Below, piece after piece: positions 57,901 to 64,000 of a DNA stretch of 64,000 nt. The notes beneath the pieces are model-generated. The model worked only from the letters and a program-made list of their open reading frames with translations. It did no database searches and was not told where the DNA came from. Source of the stretch: Acanthococcus lagerstroemiae (Eukaryota > Arthropoda > Insecta > Hemiptera > Eriococcidae); contig CM063109.1 of NCBI GenBank assembly GCA_031841125.1, forward strand, positions 6,982,321 through 7,046,320, given 5' to 3'. Every line of letters starts with the position of its first letter. The first letter of the stretch is position 1. The translations under genes were made by a program, and so were the position numbers.

Positions 57901-60900
57901 AGTAAAATTCTTTACATGTTTTGTATATCGTGAAGTGTAGCTTCCATTTCTTCTTGAAGCAGTCTGTTCTTGTCCTTTTCAACAATTAGGTCGTCTGCTC
58001 AACGTCATGTTTTAATCACAGCAAAGCGCAACAAAACAAAATGCGAAAAAAAAGGAGGAAAAAACAAAACACAAATACATGTTAATGGAAATGATTAACG
58101 CATGCGGTATATGTAATAGGTACTAAATATATACATAATAAAAGCTACGGAAAATACTCGATGAAAAAATAAAATGGCATTAACAAAAAACGTGATCGAA
58201 AAATAAAACCAAATTATGTAGTGAGCGGTTAGACGAATCAAAAAACTCGAGTAGTACTAGGGCCTACATCGTTATAATTCAAAATTACCTACCATAGTTG
58301 AAGTCTGCAATCGGACTCACCCCCCAACCCTTCAACACAATAATATTATGAAACCTATGTATACAGTAAAACATACCTTCGAGTCTGTCAACTTCTTTTT
58401 GTAATTTCTGAACTGATCTTTCGGCGAACTCAGCACGAGCTTCAGCCTGTAGGTAAAAAAGAAAATACATAGTGAGGATCACTATTCGGAGGAAAATTCT
58501 GCTTGAATACGATTTCATCACAATATTAATACCTACTAGTTTCTTATTATGAAAATGAAGGGTAAATAATCAAAATTCACATTTGCCATCTTACTTCAAG
58601 GGCGCAAATAGGCAACATATTGTACACGGGTACAGGAATATCTTTGCTGCGCATGTGAATATGTGCGATATGTATAACATACTTCACATTCACAGGTGCA
58701 GCAAAGATATTCCTGCATCCGTGTACAGTATTTTGCCGATTTGCGCCCTTGAAGTAAAATGGCAAATGTGAGTTTTGATTCTGTACCCTTCAAATAATAA
58801 ATGGAAAGGTATTTTCCTCCAACGGTCAGGTCCAAAATTTTAATTTTTGAGCTAGATACAGTAGACAGGTCTCGGTAAATCTATCGAACTCTTCTATCGC
58901 TATCAGGCATAACAACCAAGATATTCGAGTTCAAAGATTCTGACCGTCTTTTACAATAATGTATTTTTCAAGCAGTTTTCCGTGTTTTCTGAAAAACTGA
59001 TTTTTGGGCATAACCGTTTTTAGAAAATTACCCTTTTAGCTATATAAGAAATACAGAGGAAGTAAGCTTAGTATCACAACATGCATTTATGTGACATAAT
59101 GCAGAATTGTTGCTCGAAGTCGGACCTGCAATTTTGTTAATATCTATGCTAACATGTATAGAAGAAACACACAGATGCTCGGTTTCCAATGTGAACGCAA
59201 AGCCGAGTTTAATCTAAATGGGCACTTTCACTGTAATATGTGGACATAAGATAACCCGAAAGGAAGATAATCTGAAAGGGTAATCCACTATTCAGTTGCA
59301 TGCAATCCATTTGCAATAATGAGATATATTTCCCTACCATTACTTCAAAAGGGGTTAACGTACCGCCAATAGAAAAGAGTACGCATTTTTTAAATCATAT
59401 TTCATTATTATCATTATTATGTGCATGGAAAATGGTGATTTCTTAGTTGATAAAAGATAGAATGGTAACATATTCTGTTGATAAAGAATGAAAGAAAATT
59501 CGTAATTTTCATCAAAATTTACTTTAAGAACATCTTGTTGAACTAATCCTAAATATTCCTCAAGATGTTGTCGTCTCCAAATACCACCAAGTTCGGCCAT
59601 TATATTTATTTTTAATCAAACCCCATCCATCAATCTTCTTACATTACCAGTGGCGTAGCGTCGGAGGGCACAGGCCCCCCCCCCCAATATTTTTACATAG
59701 TCGTCTAATATTGGCGATTTTTAAAAAATACCGCAATTTTTGACTTTTTCTCCCTTGAAAACCTTATTGTACCCCCCCCCCTGGAAACCCCTAGCTACGC
59801 CCATGTACATTACAGTTTGATCCCTTAGAATGTAAGAATATGGACACCCATCAACGTGCAATCCGGGTAAATAGCTGATCTAATTAGTGGAGGGTCATAT
59901 AAGTCAAGAAAAACTCAGATTCGAGCACAGGATTTCCTTGTGGCTCAATACTTATCTTACACTGACTAATGTTTCGAGTGGTTTTGCATCGCATTGTGAG
60001 GAGCATGACACTTTAGAGGTATCGTGATTCTCGAAACTTCAAAATTGAGCATCTGTATGTTGATTCAATGTCAGTACGTCAGAACAAACAATAACCAGTT
60101 TCCCTTGCTTTTCCTAAAATTTACAAGCACGATATACAGATGGCAAAGCTATCTGTTAACAATCATTAAACAGTAGATTCCTAGGATGAGAGTTCAAAAA
60201 CGACTGCACAAAACAGGACCAATTGGTTACTGTTCAGTTGACCTTTCAAGTCAACAGGTCGATAAAGGTTTTCTCAGCTTTCTTGATTAACGAAGTTGAA
60301 AATAAAAAATACAGGGGCGGGGCCACTGTGGTTAGCGTTCAGCTTTCCTAACAAAAGTTTCATTTTCAACTATCAACTTTTTAAAAATTGTAAATACATA
60401 AGATGACCGGCTCGGAAGAAAGGAGGCTTCCGTCTGAAATCAAGTTTTCCGGAAAACGCCCACGTGCTTCACGATACAGTGTTACCAAACTTCAAATGCG
60501 TTTTCCCCGAAAACTTGATTTTAGACGTAAGCCTCCTTTTCCTTCCGAGCCGGTCATTTATGCTCAAAATGCCATCTATTTAGTCTTTGAAAGTAAATAG
60601 ACCTACTTTTTTTTTTTCTTAAATAAAATATAAGTTTATACGGTTTTTCAACTATTTTTCGACACTAATAAATATTTTCTTCAATTAAACATCCTGTAAA
60701 GATTTAACAGTTCACAATCCATCCAGAATCATTATGTTCTGTTTGAAGAACAAAACTAATAGGTTGAAACTAAGGTATAACTCATAACTACCAAGTTACA
60801 GTAGAAAATGCCGACTTCCAAAACTACTGTCTACTTAAACAACATTCAAATAAAGAGTAGAATTCTATTGAGATATTAATCTAATAGGTACAACATGAAT

Positions 60901-63600
60901 GGCAATATCGAGGTATGCATCCTACTAGACTGAGGTTTGTACTTAAGGTTGTAGAATGTTTTTAAAACCCCGTCTCATTGGGCAATGACGATGAAATAAT
61001 TCGCTAATACATGAAAGCAGAAAAACCTTTACGAATCGACAAAGTAATTAGAAACTTGTAGTACTATACTCACTTTCCAATACATTAACCTACATTACAA
61101 ATAATACATCAGTAACACTAAGGCAGGTAAAGAAAAATAATATGCTTTAAATATGTGACAGTTTACAAGTTTTAATAAAGTACATCACTAAACCAGCCAA
61201 ACACAAAAAAATTAACTAAAAGCAGGCAGGTTAGATTTATTTTTAAATTTGAGTACAACACTAAGAGTATCTGATGTTGTCCAGAGACGAAACTTGATTT
61301 TCAGTTGGGGGGGGGGGGGGGTGGAAAATAATTTGCCGACAAATATCCTTCAAACTAAAAATTCACTGACAAAATTTGTAAAAAATTGAAAATTTGCCGA
61401 TATTGTTTCAACTGAAAAAATCCAACAAACAAACAAACGTTCTTTAAAAATGAAAAATTCAAATGAACAGTTTCAAAATTTGCCGAATGCCAAATTATTG
61501 GGGGGAGGGGGTTCAAACTCCACACCCACATAATAGTTTCGTCCCTGGCGTTGTCAGAATTGAAATAAAGCGAGAAGTTCAAAAGTCCTGCTATGCTACG
61601 TACCAAGTACCAACCAATACAAAGGAATGGAAAATCACTTTGACATGCAATGGAGAGCAGGAAAGAAAGGGATAAATATAAACGGGCCTTTTTTTTGTCA
61701 CTTCTTTTTTGGGGGCACGCTAATTCTCGAGAGCTGTGAGTACATACTTTTTTGTACTCCCTCCGCACCCCTTTGCCACTGTGTTTTGAGGAAAAAATCG
61801 AAGTTGATTATTTTTTAATTGTTTAACAACATAATTTCTTTGGAAATAAAACGTGAACTTATATTTAGGTGATTTATACTGAAAGACAGTGGCAGACAAG
61901 TCTCAACTTGTGAGAATCTCGTATGAGGCGACGCGGTAACTGTTCAGAAAAAATAGATTAGATTTTGTACTTGGATAATCAAATTATTTCATTTTTTTCA
62001 GTTTTTATGGCAATTTTTCGATATTTTCGAAATTTCCTTTCTCCACGTGCCCGCACAAAAAAAAAAGCCCTGAATATAAATAATCTCTAGTAACTGTTTA
62101 CAAGAGGAACTTATTCTTTGTCGCATTCAGTGATGTGGAATGGCAGGCGGGCGATTTTAAATGAATTAAGAACACGGAAATACATTTATAAATAGAAAAC
62201 AAAATGCTGATAAAAACGTGGCGTATGGAAAACACAGAAAATTAATTAGTGCAAAATCTTCGTTCTAACTAACAAAATGGTAATTATATAAAATTATTTT
62301 CTGTGATTTGGAATAATAGAGTAAAGAAATAATACAAAATGGAAGAGGAATTATGGAAATAATACATTTAGATTTAACTGAAATAGATGGATCATATTTG
62401 TAGCACACAGGATGCAAAATAGATAAAAGTATACGATTAGATCCACAAGGAAAAAAAGTAATAAATTCAGCCTTGTTATATTAGGAACACGCTTGTTAGA
62501 ATACAACACTCTTTAGGACCATTGCTTTTATTCTTTCCCAATTATTTTTGTGTTCCTGCCCTTCCCATTCTTACACATGCTTTCAAGTTTATTAGCCAGA
62601 GTTCAGCAATTGAAAACATTCATACAGATAATAGATGACTAAGCATTTTTGCCTGTTTTCTCTTTCAGCATTGCTGAGTATCAAACGCAACGCTGTATAG
62701 CAAATCTAATCACTTATCAAAAATCCTCTATTCTGCTAACCAAAAGTGTGTCTTAATCGCTATAGCATTCAACTTATGGCATGCAGACCGCAACCTAGCC
62801 AAAATAAATAAACCGACAACTTTAACTAATGTGTACTTCTGAACTCAATTTTTGCTGACAAGCACATCCCGTCGATTGTATACAGGGATGTGTGCCAATC
62901 GCTGTAGCATTCAACTTATGGCAGGCAGATCGCAACATAGCCAAAATAAATAAACTGACAATTATAGATAATGTGAATTGCTAAATTCAATGTTTCTGAC
63001 AAGCACATCCCCTTGGATGTATACAAAGATGCGCCAATCGCTATAGCATTTAACTTGTGACATGCAAACCGCAACCCAGCCAAAACTAATTAACCGACCC
63101 CTATAAATAATGCGTACTTCTAAATTCAAATTTTGCTGACAAGCACATCCCCTTGATTGCATACAGGGATGTGCCATCAAACATAACATCTACGTTGAAA
63201 ATACATAAATATTAGGAACCTGTACCAAGCTATAGTTTACGCTCAATGTATAAAAGTACGTATGTTCTCGATAAGTCTCTCGAATAATTACCTCTTTTAA
63301 TTGATTACTCAATGCTTTGACCTGTTCTTCAAACGTTTCTTCCCTTTGGGTAGCCTATTGCATTTATCGTTATAAAGCGAGAACAAAAATAAAAGAAACA
63401 CACACGATTAATTCAAACAAAGCCTTATTAGTTATAATGTACGAGTATGATACACATGTAGGGACACAGGTTACAAAAAAAGGTGTACAAACAACACTCG
63501 AGGCAAAATCACAATTCTGATTTTCATAAAAATCTACCTCTTTTAGACGGTTATTCAACGTCTTTATTTGATTCTTATATTCTTCTTCCCTCTGGTTGGC
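51914..63600 (-). CDS. Tm1: tropomyosin 1, 3' part with alternative exons (continues past the right edge)
   Basis: Visible coding exons in order are 63538-63600 or 63292-63354 (two alternatives for the 63-bp position), 58377-58446 (70-bp position), then one of 57912-57994, 53854-53936 or 51914-51993. All have AG/GT borders and phases identical to Tm2. The encoded part is the last quarter of tropomyosin, about residues 214 to the end: [20 protein letters not shown] or [20 protein letters not shown], then [20 protein letters not shown], then one of three C termini. The exons for positions 1 to 6 and the promoter lie to the right of the window. Tm1 and Tm2 are tandem duplicates read in the same direction; here Tm1 ends about 31 kb upstream of the Tm2 start codon. 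Confidence 0.93.
51994..53786. other. Tm1 intron and possible 3' UTR of exon 9-II
   Basis: The stretch 52980-53786 next to exon 9-II is very AT-rich, without transposons, and could be a long 3' UTR. The rest is unremarkable. Confidence 0.4.
53787..53792 (-). promoter_or_regulatory. candidate poly(A) signal for Tm1 exon 9-II
   Basis: AATAAA on the minus strand, 61 bases after the stop codon. Confidence 0.35.
53854..53936 (-). CDS. Tm1: Tm1 alternative last exon 9-II (middle)
   Basis: The exon encodes [20 protein letters not shown] then FVELYGF and a stop (53854-53856). The acceptor is ATTTTAACTTGCAG. Its C terminus YGF is close to the common GY end. AATAAA on the minus strand follows at 53787-53792. 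Confidence 0.9.
53937..55943. other. Tm1 intron between exons 9-I and 9-II, no feature recognised
   Basis: Two plus frames at 54999-55193 and 55201-55509 are longer than neighbours and nearly abut, but show no domain and no good splice sites. Confidence 0.35.
55944..56849. mobile_element. possible Tc1/mariner-type remnant with CAGGGTGT ends
   Basis: CAGGGTGTTCACAAAAG at the left and GAGACACCCTG at the right face each other, with TA directly outside both (55942-55943 and 56850-56851). The inverted repeat is only about 8-10 bases and no transposase frame is present, so the call is tentative. Confidence 0.4.
56850..57911. other. Tm1 intron, no feature recognised
   Basis: C-rich runs at 57418-57427 and 57531-57541 resemble those inside the MITEs, but no ends or duplications were found. 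Confidence 0.4.
57912..57994 (-). CDS. Tm1: Tm1 alternative last exon 9-I (proximal)
   Basis: The exon encodes [20 protein letters not shown] then LHDIQNM and a stop (57912-57914). The acceptor GAGCAG has a poor pyrimidine tract. The C terminus ending in Met after a hydrophobic/acidic stretch resembles non-muscle tropomyosin ends, so this is probably the cytoskeletal form. Confidence 0.9.
58377..58446 (-). CDS. Tm1: Tm1 exon 8 (70 bp)
   Basis: The exon encodes [23 protein letters not shown] and one base. The acceptor is TACCTACAG and the donor GAAG followed by GTATG. Identical to the Tm2 exon in 18 of the first 20 residues. Confidence 0.95.
58557..58791. mobile_element. hairpin MITE, three-copy family, copy C
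   Basis: 235 bp. The ends are GAAGGGTAAA and TGTACCCTTC, flanked by AAAT on both sides (58553-58556 and 58792-58795). It ends 110 bp upstream (in transcript sense) of the Tm1 70-bp exon. Confidence 0.82.
58796..59639. other. Tm1 intron, no feature recognised
   Basis: AT-rich; the short minus frame at 59355-59600 shows no domain. Confidence 0.4.
59648..59805. mobile_element. hAT-like MITE
   Basis: An exact 8-bp duplication TACATTAC lies at 59640-59647 and 59806-59813. The ends are CAGTGGCGTAGCGTCGG and the complement of CATGGGCGTAGCTAGGG. C12-C13 runs are at both ends. Confidence 0.9.
59814..60402. other. Tm1 intron, no feature recognised
   Basis: GTGGTTAGCGTTCAGC near 60329 looks like a tRNA A box, but no B box follows. 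Confidence 0.4.
60403..60557. mobile_element. foldback MITE with ATGACCGGCTCGGAAG ends
   Basis: The arms (about 60403-60457 and 60505-60557) are complementary with few mismatches: ATGACCGGCTCGGAAGAAAG against CTTTTCCTTCCGAGCCGGTC AT. No clear flanking duplication. A plus frame through it is a by-product. Confidence 0.75.
60558..61273. other. Tm1 intron, no feature recognised
   Basis: AT-rich sequence; nothing supported. Confidence 0.45.
61282..61547. mobile_element. hAT-like MITE with ACGAAACT ends (best complete copy)
   Basis: The ends are CAGAGACGAAACTTGATT and the complement of CAGGGACGAAACTATTAT. Flanks ATGTTGTC (61274-61281) and GCGTTGTC (61548-61555) match at 6 of 8 bases. It carries a G14 run and, near the other end, a G-rich run. 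It is the reverse orientation of 23061-23285 and of both ends of the composite 39824-43797. Confidence 0.8.
61556..62757. other. Tm1 intron, no feature recognised
   Basis: AT-rich sequence with short chance frames. Confidence 0.45.
62758..63178. repeat. tandem repeat, three units of about 140 bp
   Basis: Units start at 62758, 62900 and 63039 with CGCTRTAGCATTYAACTT, continue through AGCCAAAA and GCTGACAAGCACATCCC, and end GATGTGCCAAT. Identity is high but not perfect. The array ends about 114 bp from Tm1 exon 7 version 2. Confidence 0.92.
63292..63354 (-). CDS. Tm1: Tm1 alternative exon 7, version 2 (63 bp)
   Basis: The exon encodes [20 protein letters not shown] plus E. The acceptor is TGCAATAG and the donor GAG followed by GTAATT. 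It is separated from version 1 by a 183-bp intron. Equal length and phase make it a probable mutually exclusive partner, possibly for non-muscle isoforms. Confidence 0.9.
63538..63600 (-). CDS. Tm1: Tm1 alternative exon 7, version 1 (63 bp)
   Basis: The exon encodes [20 protein letters not shown] plus E. The acceptor is GCGAGCAG and the donor GAG followed by GTAGAT. It is the closer match to Tm2 exon 7 and to the muscle form. Confidence 0.93.
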
Positions 63601-64000
63601 CTGCTCGCAAAAATGAAGTAAGTAAATATATGTAAAATAAGAGAGTGGTTTTGGCTTCAACTCAGCACTTGAAGTTAATTTAAATCTTTCACGGGGGGAT
63701 CGTAGAATCTTCCTCATTTTTTATAATATTAGATATAGCAACTGGTTACTTTTTTAAATTTGGAATAATAATGAACTAGCGTATAACTAGAGCAATCAGC
63801 AAGACACTAAAAACTGAAGTCAGATAAGTGGCTATTTTGGATCACAGTTTACCTAATTATATGATAAATTCTGATCAAAATGGCAACTATTCTCGCATCT
63901 GTTCTAGCGCTTCAGTTTGGATTCACCTTCAATGTGGACACGTATTTTAAGCCAAAAATGAAGGGGAGAACATATTGTGATTCAAAGATTTAAAAAATTT
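63601..64000. other. Tm1 intron at the right edge, no exon seen
   Basis: The 76-bp exon 6 expected upstream of the 63-bp exons is not in this stretch, so it lies beyond the window. Confidence 0.5.

Noticed and set aside
61355..61768. 137-residue minus frame
   Set aside because: Overlaps the MITE at 61282-61547 and is made of its AT-rich interior.
1..64000. CRISPR array, bacterial operon or prophage
   Set aside because: The window is spliced eukaryotic DNA; no repeat-spacer pattern is present.

Overview
The window is AT-rich, intron-rich animal DNA, almost certainly from an insect. The firmest content is two tropomyosin genes in tandem on the minus strand. Exon lengths, phases and the encoded coiled coil match insect Tm2 (left, complete coding region, 10130-21038) and the 3' part of insect Tm1 (right, 51914-63600, continuing past the right edge). 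Tm1 and Tm2 are also neighbours in Drosophila. The species cannot be settled from this sequence; a TE-rich insect, perhaps a hemipteran, is a guess.

Tm2 has nine coding positions (114, 126, 134, 118, 71, 76, 63, 70 and 83 bp, giving 284 residues) and two alternative last exons (13263-13345 and 10130-10212). Its start codon lies 22 bp behind a splice acceptor, so at least one untranslated exon lies upstream; a candidate with a strong donor is at about 31816-31980. Tm1 shows two alternative 63-bp cassettes (63538-63600 and 63292-63354), one shared 70-bp exon (58377-58446) and three alternative last exons (57912-57994, 53854-53936, 51914-51993). The most distal one encodes a C terminus one residue shorter than usual.

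At the left edge (1349-3396, minus) three short exons join in frame into the N-terminal part of a secreted legumain-like (peptidase C13) protein: signal peptide, first beta strand, the helix leading to GIP, and the PGIV...VY...DY block. The catalytic exons are outside the window or not recognisable. Next to it (about 5481-8020, minus) lies a decayed RNase H-bearing LINE whose reverse transcriptase is interrupted by a (GA)20 microsatellite.

Most of the rest is a graveyard of small non-autonomous DNA transposons. Fourteen elements have 8-bp flanking duplications (ten exact) and mostly CAG...CTG ends, as in the hAT superfamily. One is a 4-kb composite framed by two copies of a smaller family (39824-43797). 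Other families are long hairpins (272-511, 23408-24247, 45389-45749, 60403-60557), a hairpin family in three copies with 4-bp duplications (49260, 51256, 58557), an 88-bp CpG-rich repeat in five copies, and local tandem arrays. Many lie inside tropomyosin introns close to alternatively used exons. Apart from the genes above, I could not support further protein-coding genes in the 30 kb between Tm2 and Tm1.
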